In this document: positions 17,591 to 26,559 of the stretch, one piece after another
How the letters are laid out: the number at the start of each line of letters is the position of its first letter
Position numbering within the stretch: the stretch's first letter is position 1
Program-made: the position numbers and the translations under genes
The notes under the pieces: generated by a model
What the model was told of the DNA's origin: nothing
The model's input: the letters and a program-made list of their open reading frames with translations, nothing else
Databases searched by the model: none
NCBI RefSeq assembly: GCF_900129635.1
Contig: NZ_FSRB01000002.1
Coordinates: 2,756,727 to 2,820,726, forward strand
Direction: 5' to 3'
Length of the DNA: 64,000 bases
Origin: Singulisphaera sp. GP187
GTDB lineage: Bacteria > Planctomycetota > Planctomycetia > Isosphaerales > Isosphaeraceae

Positions 17591-17814
17591 TGCCGATCGT
17601 CGAGCTCGGAGTGGCCGAAGCGTACGAACTCCTGTCCGGCCGTTTCGGTATCGTGGGCCTGCCCCCACTCGAGGCGATCGAGAACGAGGACTGGGGTCGA
17701 GACTTCCTCCTCAGCCGATTCCAAGAACTGCCCGCCCAGGCACTCGCCGAGGCGGGCCTTTCTTGGGATGACCCCGATCCGGACGAACCGGCCGTGAATC
17801 CCTCCCCGATCTGA
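17581..17814 (+). CDS. small acidic protein overlapping the M50 protease gene
   Basis: A 77-residue hypothetical protein, strongly acidic at its C-terminus (SWDDPDPDEPAVNP). It overlaps the end of the M50 protease gene by 10 bases; an alternative ATG at 17590 shares the TGA of that gene as TGATG. The overlap points to co-translation and a joint role, but I recognise no domain and no membrane segment. Confidence 0.5.
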   Translation: MALMPIVELGVAEAYELLSGRFGIVGLPPLEAIENEDWGRDFLLSRFQELPAQALAEAGLSWDDPDPDEPAVNPSPI

Positions 17815-17923
17815 CCCGACGTGTTGGGGGGCGTGAACGGCGCCTGGACTGATTCCCGACGGCCAGACCGAACCAACCTCCGGGAACAGATTCACCCAAG
17901 GCAACGGCAATTTAACGGGACTG

Positions 17924-18250
17924 TCAAACGGCCCAGGGGCGGACCAAGCCCGAGGCGCTCAACGACTCATCATCCTCGGCGATGATCTGGAACCGCAGGC
18001 CGGGCTCCACGGGGACCGGCCGCGCCAGCCTGAGACTCAGGCAGGTACAGACACGTTCGTCGAACGATCCCAACGGGGTCCGATCACGAATCGTCGCCCA
18101 GACGTCCGCCGTCCGGATTTGAACCCGCCAGGTGGTGCCGGGTAAGCATTCGAGCAAAAAGGTGTCAGCCTTTGCGGGGTCGTTGACCGTCACCAAGGCC
18201 TCGATCCGGTCGACCTCACGCGCATCGGGAATCCGCGGTGAATGTGACAT
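17924..18250 (-). CDS. free-standing EF-Tu domain-III-like beta-barrel protein
   Basis: A 108-residue protein that resembles only the last domain of EF-Tu. It starts with VDRIEALVTV, has VQIRTADVWATI (EF-Tu: FRTTDVTGTI) and ends with PVPVEPGLRFQIIAEDDE then SASGLV (EF-Tu: PIAMDDGLRFAIREGGR then GAGVV). No GTPase domain is present, so it cannot act as an elongation factor. It may bind a partner through the barrel. The ATG at 18250 lies 9 bases inside a TTG-started frame at 18259; no strong ribosome-binding site is seen. It is 36 bases downstream of the DUF1080 gene. Confidence 0.55.
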   Translation of the reverse strand: MSHSPRIPDAREVDRIEALVTVNDPAKADTFLLECLPGTTWRVQIRTADVWATIRDRTPLGSFDERVCTCLSLRLARPVPVEPGLRFQIIAEDDESLSASGLVRPWAV

Positions 18251-18286
18251 GGGTTTCAAGCTCGCAACGGCCGGTCTTAGCTTCGC

Positions 18287-18907
18287 TTAAGAGGCCGGAA
18301 GTTCCTTGATTTTGAGACTGCGCCACTCAAAATGCCCGTGCTCCGCCTGGAGGCCGATATGGCCCTCAGGAAGCGCAATCGCATCGGATGCCGTGACGGG
18401 TACGCCGTTCAACGACGCTTCGACACGGGTTCCGACCACCTTCAGGCGAATCTGCTGCCACTCCCCGGCACCCTTCATCGCCTGCTTCAATTCCGCGGAG
18501 TGCCGATCCGAGGTGGGGGGAGGAGTTCCATGGCCAAACACCTTGAAATTGTTCTCGGAGTCGCTGACCTGGAGTTGATAGCCTCGCGCAGGCCAGTGCG
18601 GTTCTTCGGGTGAACTCTCGGTGGCCGTTCGGAAAAAGATGCCGCTATCCGCGCCTTTGTTCACCGCGCGATATTCCGCCTCGAGCTCGAAGTTCTTGTA
18701 GCGTTTGTCACTTCGCAGCCAACCGGTGCCGCCATCGTTGACGATCACCCCGTCGCGCACCGCGAACCGCTGGGTGTGCTCGAGCGTCCACCCGGTGAGC
18801 GTCTTGCCATCAAACAGGGCGACACTCGCCGGCTCGTCGGCCAGACTCATGGCGACCCAGACGACCGTCAAGGCAACGCCCGCAAGTGTCAATCTCAGGC
18901 GTGTCAT
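18287..18907 (-). CDS. secreted DUF1080 (3-keto-disaccharide hydrolase-type) protein
   Basis: A 206-residue protein with a signal peptide (LAGVALTVVWVAMSLA) followed by a concanavalin-like beta-sandwich. Recognisable blocks are LFDGKTLTGWTLE, KNFELEAEYRAVNKGADSGIFFR, and the end HFEWRSLKIKEL, the standard marks of DUF1080. Some family members hydrolyse 3-keto-disaccharides; planctomycetes carry many copies, most of unknown substrate. The ATG at 18907 follows GGAGG. Confidence 0.85.
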   Translation of the reverse strand: MTRLRLTLAGVALTVVWVAMSLADEPASVALFDGKTLTGWTLEHTQRFAVRDGVIVNDGGTGWLRSDKRYKNFELEAEYRAVNKGADSGIFFRTATESSPEEPHWPARGYQLQVSDSENNFKVFGHGTPPPTSDRHSAELKQAMKGAGEWQQIRLKVVGTRVEASLNGVPVTASDAIALPEGHIGLQAEHGHFEWRSLKIKELPAS

Positions 18908-19064
18908 TGACCGGCACCTCCACGACTCTCGCCACGCATCTCGTTCATCAGTTCGTAAACAACCATGCCACAAAAAATCGACCGGGCCCCCGAAATCAAG
19001 CCGCGGCCGGTTTCCTAATCCCCCAAATCGAGACACCCTCGGGCGATACGGTGTCAGGGTCGAA

Positions 19065-20279
19065 TCAACGGTCTGCACTGGGCGGGATGTTCTTGGGAGC
19101 AGCCGCTTGGAGGAGGGCGGCCGTGAAATTGACGAGATCGCCTTGCTTACGGGCGATCGCCGCGAGCCGGTCGGGCTGACCGGCCCGCTGGCAGAGTTGC
19201 GCGACGCCCGGGCAGATCAGGCTGGACTCCGGGAGCCCCGCCAGGTGCTCGGCCGCGACTTCAATCGCCTGGTCGAGCCGACCGAGTCGCACCATCAGAC
19301 CGACAAGCACTTGCGCCGGCAGGGATCGATCCGGCCGATCGGGATCGGGAGAATCGAGCTTTTGGCGAAAATGGGCCAGGGCGAGATCGACATCCTGACC
19401 GAGGAGCGCGGCCAGGTAGACCGCATGGTCGTCGAACGTCTTCTCGAACGGAGACTCTCCCTCATACTGGTACCGTTCCGAAAGCCGTCGACCATACTCG
19501 CAGAGCCCGGCCGCGAGCTTGAGCGTCTCGGGGTCGGTCAACATCGGAGCCAACCGCGCCGTCGCCGAGAGGTGGGAGACGTCGATGTGGTAGGCGTCTT
19601 CGAGGAACAGCCAGTCGTTGCCGGCGAGGAGGGCAGGAATCAGGCTTCCTTCCGCGGGCATCGGTTGGCCGCGCTGGGCGATTTCCGCGCGCAGGTTGGC
19701 GACCAGATGTTCATGGAGCTGTCGGACCAGACGATCGGAACAAGCGACGCGGGTCGCCTCGTCGGGGGGGAGATGCTCGAAGGCCGAGATCGCCGAGCAG
19801 GTCCCGTAGTGCTGAAGGATCAGCTCAAAGCCCTTGCGAGGATTGGCGCCTTGATTGAAGGCGACCTCGACGATCTGGTTGATCTGCTCGTCCCCTTCGA
19901 CCGCTTGATAGGCGTCGATGGCGCGTCGGACCGGCTCGGGCTCGCCGATCGCCCGAAAGTAGGGCCAGGCCGAGGCGATATCCCCAGCCTTCAAGAGTCG
20001 GTCGCCGACCGAGCGGATCGCCTCGACGTAGCGTTCTTCGTACTGGGCTCGCGTCGGCTCCGGCAAGTCATTCAGGGAGCCAACCTGGATCAAGGGGAGT
20101 TCGAGCTCATGGCGGGCCCGCAGTAAGAGTGCATCGAGCAGGGCGCGAAACTCCCCCCGCTCGGCGAGGTGATCGACCAATTGGTCGAGTGCGGCTCGAG
20201 GACCCGAGGCACTCAGCGTCTGCTCGAGTGCGCGAAACACCTCGGCGTCCTGAACGGTCACGTCGGGGGCGATGGTCAT
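19065..20279 (-). CDS. helical-repeat protein of unknown function
   Basis: A 404-residue soluble protein that is almost wholly alpha-helical, with TPR-like helices such as ALAHFRQKLDS and AIEVAAEHLAGLPE but no clean repeat consensus. I recognise no catalytic motif. It starts at an ATG (20279) after CAGGAGC. It follows the LOG gene by 80 bases on the same strand and may be co-transcribed with it. I infer a scaffold or accounting role only from the fold. Confidence 0.6.
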   Translation of the reverse strand: MTIAPDVTVQDAEVFRALEQTLSASGPRAALDQLVDHLAERGEFRALLDALLLRARHELELPLIQVGSLNDLPEPTRAQYEERYVEAIRSVGDRLLKAGDIASAWPYFRAIGEPEPVRRAIDAYQAVEGDEQINQIVEVAFNQGANPRKGFELILQHYGTCSAISAFEHLPPDEATRVACSDRLVRQLHEHLVANLRAEIAQRGQPMPAEGSLIPALLAGNDWLFLEDAYHIDVSHLSATARLAPMLTDPETLKLAAGLCEYGRRLSERYQYEGESPFEKTFDDHAVYLAALLGQDVDLALAHFRQKLDSPDPDRPDRSLPAQVLVGLMVRLGRLDQAIEVAAEHLAGLPESSLICPGVAQLCQRAGQPDRLAAIARKQGDLVNFTAALLQAAAPKNIPPSADR

Positions 20280-20359
20280 GTCACAAGGGCTCCTGCGGAG
20301 GGCTCAGGCGGGTCAGGGCGGGGCCGGTGGGACGGACGATCAAATCCAACTCGGATCGA

Positions 20360-21289
20360 CTATTGCGCGTCGGACTTGGCAGGGTCGATGGCCGTGGCCG
20401 GCGCCCCCGGCGGGTCGGCGTCGAGCTTGGCCCCTTCCGACTTCTTCCAGGTCGTCCAGCAACGCGTATTGTAGCAGTCGACAATCACGTCGCGGGCTTC
20501 GTCGATCGAGTCGGTCACGATCAGCAGATTCAGATCCTCGGCCGAGATCGCTCCATGGACAAGCTGGGTTCCCTTGATCCAGTCGAGCAAACCACTCCAG
20601 TAGGCCGAGCCGAAGAGCACGATCGGGAACCGGCTGATCTTCCGGGTCTGGACCAAGGTCAAGGCCTCGAACAACTCATCCAAGGTACCGAACCCGCCGG
20701 GAAAGATCACGAACCCATTGGCGTATTTCACGAACATCGTCTTCCGAACGAAAAAGTAGCGGAAGTCGATCGAGAGCGTTGTATATCGGTTCTCCGACTG
20801 TTCGAACGGGAGCTCGATATTGCATCCCACCGAGATTCCGCCCGCCTCGTAGGCTCCCCGGTTGGCCGCTTCCATCAGGCCGGGCCCACCGCCGGTAATT
20901 ACGGCGAAGCCAGCCTCGGCCAGCTTGGCCCCGAGCCCTCGTGCGTCGGCATAAAACGGGTTGTCCTCACCGAACCGGGCCGAGCCAAAGATCGCCACCC
21001 CCGCGCCCACCTCGGCCAGTGCATCGATCCCGTTGACAAACTCGCCCTGGATCCGCAAGACCCGCCAAGGGTCGGTATGCGTGAACGCGGCCAATTCCGG
21101 TGCCTGGGCCTGCGGAGACGGAGGCACCGGACGATTCAGCAGTTCCTCGTCCTCTGTTGTCCGAGTACCCGAAAGGCCACGAGTGCCGGAAGCCTGAACG
21201 ATTCTCCGGCGAGCCACCTCGGAGTTCTCGCCGTTGTTATAGGAACTAAACTCTTGATTCCGTCCTGCATGAGGATCAACGCGGTCCAT
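20360..21289 (-). CDS. LOG family (TIGR00730) nucleotide phosphoribohydrolase-like protein
   Basis: A 309-residue protein with a Rossmann-like fold. The two family marks are present: GGGPGLMEAANRGAYEAGG, and PGGFGTLDELFEALT, which contains the P-G-G-x-G-T-x-x-E active-site motif. LOG proteins hydrolyse nucleoside 5'-monophosphates, in plants and some bacteria to release cytokinin bases. The N-terminal ~85 residues are poorly conserved and may be disordered. I chose the ATG at 21289 (MDRVDPHAGRN). The 9-residue loop TTLSIDFRYFFVRKTMFVKYA fits the long-form LOG proteins of bacteria. Confidence 0.85.
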   Translation of the reverse strand: MDRVDPHAGRNQEFSSYNNGENSEVARRRIVQASGTRGLSGTRTTEDEELLNRPVPPSPQAQAPELAAFTHTDPWRVLRIQGEFVNGIDALAEVGAGVAIFGSARFGEDNPFYADARGLGAKLAEAGFAVITGGGPGLMEAANRGAYEAGGISVGCNIELPFEQSENRYTTLSIDFRYFFVRKTMFVKYANGFVIFPGGFGTLDELFEALTLVQTRKISRFPIVLFGSAYWSGLLDWIKGTQLVHGAISAEDLNLLIVTDSIDEARDVIVDCYNTRCWTTWKKSEGAKLDADPPGAPATAIDPAKSDAQ

Positions 21290-21764
21290 CGTTATAAAAC
21301 TCGTCGAGAAAACGCCGCAAATCGAATGGTTATCAGAAAGTTCTCGCTCGTGAATCGCGGCCAAAGCCAGCGAGAACCTGGATTATCACGAATCGGTCCC
21401 AGCATCCGTTGCCCTTCGACGTAAACCCTTTACAGTAAAGAGACTACTCCACTCAGGCTTCGGCAAAAAATCCCTCATCCCTTGATCTACAAAGGATTCG
21501 GGATTCTTGGTTCAATCCCTGGAAAAGCTCCTCGAATCCGACTGAAATTGTACGCCCCGTCCTCGCGCGGGCCTACCCCCCTGCCCGATCGCAACTCCTC
21601 GCTCATCCCGGTCGGAGATTGGCGAGATTCCGAAAAAAGGGGAAAGTGAGTCGAAAGTCTGGGCCGTTGGTCGCCCTCGTCAGGACGCCATTCCTTCTTC
21701 TACGGCACCTGGCGTAAAATAGTTTGCGATCGCCTACCGAACGAATCCCGAAGACAACATCCCC
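21290..21764. other. divergent intergenic region, about 475 bases
   Basis: It lies between the start of the LOG gene and hemE. A small perfect inverted repeat CTTTAC-A-GTAAAG occurs at 21428-21440. Otherwise I see AT-rich patches and no gene. Confidence 0.4.
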
Positions 21765-22841
21765 ATGCCAACCCCCGCCTCGCAATCCACCATGAATGAT
21801 ACGCTCAGGCAAAGTCGATTCCTCAAGGCGTGCCGCCTCGAGCCGACCGACGTCACGCCGGTCTGGCTGATGAGACAAGCCGGGCGCTACATGTCGGAGT
21901 ATCGCGAGCTCCGTGCCAAGGTTTCGTTCCTGGAGCTGTGCAAGAATCCCGAGCTCGCGACCGAGGTGACCGTAACCGCCGCCGAGCGGTTGGGCGTCGA
22001 CGCCGCGATCCTGTTCGCGGACATCCTCCTGATCCTTGAGCCGATGGGCCTCGACCTCGAGTTCGCCAAGGGCGAGGGGCCAGTCATCCACAACCCGGTC
22101 CGCACGGCGGCCGACGTTGACCGGATCCGCTGGATGGAGGATCCCTCTCCGCTCGACTACGTCTACCGCGCGGTGACCTCGATTCGCTCAGCGCTCCCGT
22201 CGGGGATGCCCCTGATCGGCTTCGCGGGCGCTCCCTTCACTCTGGCTTGCTACGCGATCGAAGGAGGGGGATCACGCCATTATGAGAAGGCCAAGACCTT
22301 CATGTATCGCGATCCGGGCGCCTGGGATGCGTTGATGGAACGGCTCGTCGCCGCGACCACGCTCTATCTCAATGCCCAGGTCGCCGCGGGAGCCCAGGTG
22401 CTTCAGATCTTCGATAGCTGGGTCGGCAACCTCGGCCCCGACGATTACCGTCGGTTCGTGCTTCCCCACATGCGCCGGCTCTTCGAAGGCCTCGATCCGG
22501 CGACTCCCGTGATCCACTTCGGCACCGACACCGGCTCGCTCCTGGAACTTCAACGCGACGCCGGCGGCGACGTCATCGGGCTCGACTGGCGAGTCGACCT
22601 CGACCAGTCCTGGAATCGGCTCGGGCCCAAGGTCGGAGTTCAAGGCAACCTCGATCCCACCTTACTCTTCGCGCCGATCCCCGAGATCAAGCGCCAGACC
22701 AGGCGAATCCTCGACCAGGCGGCGGGCCGGCCCGGTCACATCTTCAACCTCGGGCATGGGATCTTGCCCACCACCCCCGTCGACCACGTGATCGCACTCG
22801 TGGACGAAGTCCATTCGTATCAGCCCCGTTCGGCGCAATAA
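21765..22841 (+). CDS. hemE: uroporphyrinogen decarboxylase
   Basis: A 358-residue protein with the family's conserved N-terminal block PVWLMRQAGRYMSEYRELRA, which binds the substrate propionates, then FADILLILEPMGLDL with the catalytic aspartate, GFAGAPFTLACY, QIFDSWVG and a C-terminal FNLGHGILPTTP. It removes four carboxyl groups from uroporphyrinogen III to give coproporphyrinogen III in haem synthesis, in the cytoplasm. Its length fits the family (about 340-360). A second ATG at 21792 is a possible start. No other haem gene is adjacent. Confidence 0.95.
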   Translation: MPTPASQSTMNDTLRQSRFLKACRLEPTDVTPVWLMRQAGRYMSEYRELRAKVSFLELCKNPELATEVTVTAAERLGVDAAILFADILLILEPMGLDLEFAKGEGPVIHNPVRTAADVDRIRWMEDPSPLDYVYRAVTSIRSALPSGMPLIGFAGAPFTLACYAIEGGGSRHYEKAKTFMYRDPGAWDALMERLVAATTLYLNAQVAAGAQVLQIFDSWVGNLGPDDYRRFVLPHMRRLFEGLDPATPVIHFGTDTGSLLELQRDAGGDVIGLDWRVDLDQSWNRLGPKVGVQGNLDPTLLFAPIPEIKRQTRRILDQAAGRPGHIFNLGHGILPTTPVDHVIALVDEVHSYQPRSAQ

Positions 22842-23025
22842 CGCCGTTCGTCGGGCTCCCGAGGCGATCCGTTGGTGAGTCGTGCCCTCCCCACAAGTCG
22901 CTTTGCATCAAGATTTCTCGACTTGTAAGCGAGGCGCGGCCCACCAACCTCTACCACTGATTTCTTCATGAACACGAAGGCAGGGAGCGGCACTTCCCAT
23001 CGAGGCAACCGCAATCGTCGAATCG

Positions 23026-23490
23026 TCAACCGACGGTCGGAGCGTTCGAGGCGAGGAGGGCTTCGGGAACCTGGATCTCGCAAACGGCCCCTTGATAAGG
23101 CCGAAGCGTATTCGCGATCTCGGCATCGCTCGCCAGGTTGAGCCACGCCGAGAGGCGCCTGCGACCCGTCGAGATCAGGGCGAACGTCTCACGGGCAAAC
23201 GGAAAGAGAAGCGGCTGCGCCAGGCGGAGTGACCACTCGCGGTATTCGACCAGGGCGTAGAGGCACATGATCCAGGCCTGAGCCTCACGGTAGACGCCGC
23301 CTTCGTCCGAGACGACCACGAGGTCGTCGACCGCATCGGGCGCCGAAAGGTCGGGGAAGATCCGCAAGGCCCAGGCCGAGCCTTTGGGGATGAAGACGAA
23401 CTCCAGGAAAGCCGGCTGTCGCGTCAGCCAGCGCCGCGCCCAGGTGCAGAGCCCGCACCGGTCGTCATAAAGCACGAAGAGACGTCGCAT
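23026..23490 (-). CDS. DCC-family (DUF393) thiol-disulfide oxidoreductase-like protein
   Basis: A 154-residue protein with the DUF393 start: VLYDDRCGLCTWARRWLTRQ, containing a C-x-x-C pair in a thioredoxin-like position. The family is thought to handle thiol-disulfide exchange, but the partners are not known. ATG at 23490 follows GGGAGG at 7 bases. It is downstream of a small membrane protein (23558-23968) on the same strand, and the pair probably forms an operon. Confidence 0.75.
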   Translation of the reverse strand: MRRLFVLYDDRCGLCTWARRWLTRQPAFLEFVFIPKGSAWALRIFPDLSAPDAVDDLVVVSDEGGVYREAQAWIMCLYALVEYREWSLRLAQPLLFPFARETFALISTGRRRLSAWLNLASDAEIANTLRPYQGAVCEIQVPEALLASNAPTVG

Positions 23491-23557
23491 GCGGAAGCCC
23501 TCCCACAAGCCCGGGCGGGAGCGAACGCTCACTCCCGCCCCTCACCTGCACCCACCG

Positions 23558-23968
23558 TCAAGAATGGCTGTACTCGCGAGCCGGCTCGATGAAGCGCTCG
23601 GGCAGGACCGGCGGCTTCTGGCTTCGGAGCATGGAACGCCGGCGAAGCTTGGTGAAGAGGTAGAGGTTGAAGAAGTGCATCCCCCCCAGGACCAACAAGA
23701 CCACCCCCACCTTCGTGCTCAGGGTCTCGATCGCGCCGGGCAAATCGACCGGCCGATCGCCATATTTGAGCGCGAGGCTGACGTAGCCGAAATTGACCAG
23801 GTAAAACCCGACGACAAGTAAGTGGTTGACGGAGTCCGCGAGCCTCTCGTTCTCAAGAAATGCGTCGATCAAGAACACGCGTCCGTTTTTCATGAGCGTG
23901 CGAGCCACCCAGATCGTGAGCCCGATGCTGATCGTCAGGTACGCGAGATAGGAGTAGACGACGTACAT
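23558..23968 (-). CDS. small integral membrane protein paired with the DUF393 gene
   Basis: A 136-residue protein with three hydrophobic segments: YLAYLTISIGLTIWVA, LLVVGFYLVNFGYVSLALKY and VGVVLLVLGGMHFFNLYLF. Between them is ARTLMKNGRVFLIDAF. Similar sequences occur in other bacteria as conserved membrane proteins of unknown function, from memory. The ATG at 23968 is preceded by GGGAGG. Its stop is 67 bases from the start of the DUF393 gene. Confidence 0.65.
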   Translation of the reverse strand: MYVVYSYLAYLTISIGLTIWVARTLMKNGRVFLIDAFLENERLADSVNHLLVVGFYLVNFGYVSLALKYGDRPVDLPGAIETLSTKVGVVLLVLGGMHFFNLYLFTKLRRRSMLRSQKPPVLPERFIEPAREYSHS

Positions 23969-24208
23969 TTGCAGACCTCCCACGGTTGCGGCACGCGATG
24001 CGCCACGAACCGTCTTGAAACTCACGGTCAATCGTTTCGGCTCCGGCCACCCTTCCCCAACCGAGCCACCGCCTCGTTCTTAACCCGGTTTCCAGAACAA
24101 ACCCCAAAAAAAGGGAGCGTGCCCGCCTGGATGCCTGGTGGCCGCTGCGCGGAACCGAGCGTTATACTGAGAACTTGATGAGGAACCGACACCGGCCCGA
24201 GCCGCACC

Positions 24209-24847
24209 ATGTGGCCTGACGCAAACGAGACCGAAGTCCTGCTGAAACACGTCGAGCAGGAGGGCGCCTCGGCAAAGGAGCGGCTCTGGGAGCGGCACCG
24301 CGAACCGCTCCGGAGGATGATCCTTCACCGGCTCGACCACGCGCTCGAACGACGCGTCGACGCGAGTGACGTCGTTCAAGAAGTGCTCCTCAAAGCCAAT
24401 CAACGTCTGGCGGAATACCTGCGGAATCCGGTGATGCCGTTTCACCTCTGGCTTCGCCACATTGCCCGTGACCATATGATCGACGAGCACCGACGACATC
24501 GCGTCGCCGCCCGGCGCAGTCTCGATCGCGAGCAGTCACTGGCCGCCCCTGCGTTCGTCGATCGCTCGTCGATGGATCTGGCGGCGCAGCTCCGCGACCC
24601 GAACCTGACTCCGGCGGCCGCCGTCTTGCGCCTCGAGTTAGAACGACGCTTTCGCGACGCACTCAACCAGCTCGAGGACAACGACCGTGAGATCGTGCTG
24701 ATGCGTCACTTCGAACAACTCTCCAACGGCGACGTCGCGCGACAGCTCGGCGTCAGCGAAGCGGCGGCCGGGATGCGGCACCTTCGCGCGCTCCGCCGCC
24801 TGCGGACGATCCTGGGGGAAACGCCCTCGTTGAGAGGACAGGCATGA
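24209..24847 (+). CDS. ECF-type RNA polymerase sigma factor
   Basis: A 212-residue sigma factor. Region 2 includes RVDASDVVQEVLLKANQRL and FHLWLRHIARDHMIDEHRRH. Region 4 is LEDNDREIVLMRHFEQLSNGDVARQLGVSEAAAGMRHLRA (quoted in parts), a helix-turn-helix for the -35 box. There is no C-terminal extension. The next gene, a Ser/Thr kinase, starts within its stop (ATGA overlap), and I know this arrangement from planctomycetes, where the kinase may control sigma activity. It starts with ATG at 24209. Confidence 0.85.
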   Translation: MWPDANETEVLLKHVEQEGASAKERLWERHREPLRRMILHRLDHALERRVDASDVVQEVLLKANQRLAEYLRNPVMPFHLWLRHIARDHMIDEHRRHRVAARRSLDREQSLAAPAFVDRSSMDLAAQLRDPNLTPAAAVLRLELERRFRDALNQLEDNDREIVLMRHFEQLSNGDVARQLGVSEAAAGMRHLRALRRLRTILGETPSLRGQA

Positions 24848-26559
24848 GCGCGCCTCACCCGCCGCGAAACCAGGACCAGGACCAAGACCTCATCGAATCC
24901 ACCGAACACGAGACCCAGCTTGTCGCACTGCTTCAAGCCCTGACGGACGAGCTCCGCCAAGGACTCGTGCCCGACGTCGAAGGGGCGGCACGCCGTCACC
25001 CTGAACTCGCGGACGAGGTCCGCGCGCTCTGGGCCACAGCGCGGATCGCCGAAGATCTGGCGGTCCCGCTGGAAGCAACCGCCGCCTGGTCGTCCGGCTC
25101 CCAACACGGTCGCACACCACGACCGACCTTGCTCGAACCGGGCGCTCGGAGACTCGGAAACCACCAGTTGTTGGAGGAGCTGGGCCGTGGGGGCATGGGG
25201 GTCGTCTATCGCGCGTTGGAGCTCGAGCACGGTCGGATCGTGGCGTTGAAATGCCTGCTGCGCGGCGAGTCAGCCGGCGCCAACGACCTGGCCCGATTCC
25301 GCGCGGAGACCGCGGCGGCCGCAAAGCTCGCTCATCCTCACATCGTCCCGTTGCACTATATTAATGAATACGAAGGCCAGCCCTACTTCGTGATGACGTA
25401 TATCGACGGCACAACGCTTGCGAAACGTCTGGCCGATGGCCCGATGACCGCCAACGAGGCCGCGAAGCTCTTGGTTCAGGTCAGCCGGGCAGTGCAGCAC
25501 GCCCATTCCCAGGGGGTCCTCCACCGCGATTTGAAGCCGTCGAACATCCTGCTGGACCGGGACGGCGAAGCATATGTCGGTGACTTCGGCCTGGCGAAAT
25601 TGATCGACGTCGACGGCAGCCTGACCCAGAGCGGGGCGATCCTGGGAACGCCGAGTTATATGTCTCCCGAGCAGGCCTCGCGGAGTTGGGGCCCGATCGG
25701 CCCCGCCAGCGACGTCTACAGCCTGGGCGCCATCCTCTACCAGATGCTCACCGGCCGCCCCCCGTTCCAGGCCCCCTCCCCGCTCGATACCGTGCTCCTC
25801 CTGCTCGAGCAGGACCCGGTCCCGCCCCGGCTCCTGAACCCATTGGTCAACGCCGACCTCGAGATGATCGCGCTGAAGTGCCTTCAGAAACCGCCCAACC
25901 TCCGCTATCCCACGGCGGCCGCGCTGGGAGACGACCTCGACGCGTTCCTGGCCGGCGAGCCCGTCTCAGCGCGTTCCACGACCCTCCGCGCGCTGGCGGC
26001 TCGGCTCCTGGGCGAGACCCATCACGCGGCCGTCCTCGAGAACTGGGGAATGCTCTGGATCTGCCACAGCGTGGCCCTGATCGTCTTCTTCGGACTGACG
26101 AACTGGCTCCTCTGGCGGGGCGTCTCCGCGCGCTGGCCGTATGTCGCCATCTTCACCGTCGGCCTCGGGGCCTGGGCGGCCTTGTTCTGGACGCTCCGTC
26201 GACGCGGGGGCCCGATCGCATTCGTCGAGCGGCAACTCGCCCATGTCTGGGGCGCGGGCGTCATCGGCATCAACCTGATCTTTCTCGTCGAATGGCTTCT
26301 CGGCCTGCCTGTCCTGACTCTCGCGCCCATGATCGCGGTGATGAACGGAGCGCTCTTCTTGGTGAAGGGGGGCATCCTGTCGGGAAGCTATTACGTCCAG
26401 GCCGCCTTGACCTTTCTCACGATCGTCCCGATGGCCCGATACCCTCGATTCGCTCCGCTCATCTACGGCGTCGTCGCAGGACTCTGCTTCTTCACCACCG
26501 GCCTGAAATACCACCTCCGCTCTCAGCGCGGCCGACGACTGGCGACGAATCGGCCCTGA
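24844..26559 (+). CDS. membrane-anchored Hanks-type Ser/Thr protein kinase
   Basis: A 571-residue protein. Residues 1-100 are an acidic/charged N-region. The kinase domain (about 108-375) has the glycine loop LGRGGMGVVYRA, the ATP lysine in VALKCL (K136), HRDLKPSNILL (227-237), DFG (247-249) and GTPSYMSPEQA. The C-terminal 160 residues contain about five hydrophobic segments (for example SVALIVFFGLTNWLLW), so the kinase is tethered to the inner membrane. It overlaps the ECF sigma gene by 4 bases, which suggests that the two act together, perhaps by phosphorylation of the sigma factor. Confidence 0.9.
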   Translation: MSAPHPPRNQDQDQDLIESTEHETQLVALLQALTDELRQGLVPDVEGAARRHPELADEVRALWATARIAEDLAVPLEATAAWSSGSQHGRTPRPTLLEPGARRLGNHQLLEELGRGGMGVVYRALELEHGRIVALKCLLRGESAGANDLARFRAETAAAAKLAHPHIVPLHYINEYEGQPYFVMTYIDGTTLAKRLADGPMTANEAAKLLVQVSRAVQHAHSQGVLHRDLKPSNILLDRDGEAYVGDFGLAKLIDVDGSLTQSGAILGTPSYMSPEQASRSWGPIGPASDVYSLGAILYQMLTGRPPFQAPSPLDTVLLLLEQDPVPPRLLNPLVNADLEMIALKCLQKPPNLRYPTAAALGDDLDAFLAGEPVSARSTTLRALAARLLGETHHAAVLENWGMLWICHSVALIVFFGLTNWLLWRGVSARWPYVAIFTVGLGAWAALFWTLRRRGGPIAFVERQLAHVWGAGVIGINLIFLVEWLLGLPVLTLAPMIAVMNGALFLVKGGILSGSYYVQAALTFLTIVPMARYPRFAPLIYGVVAGLCFFTTGLKYHLRSQRGRRLATNRP

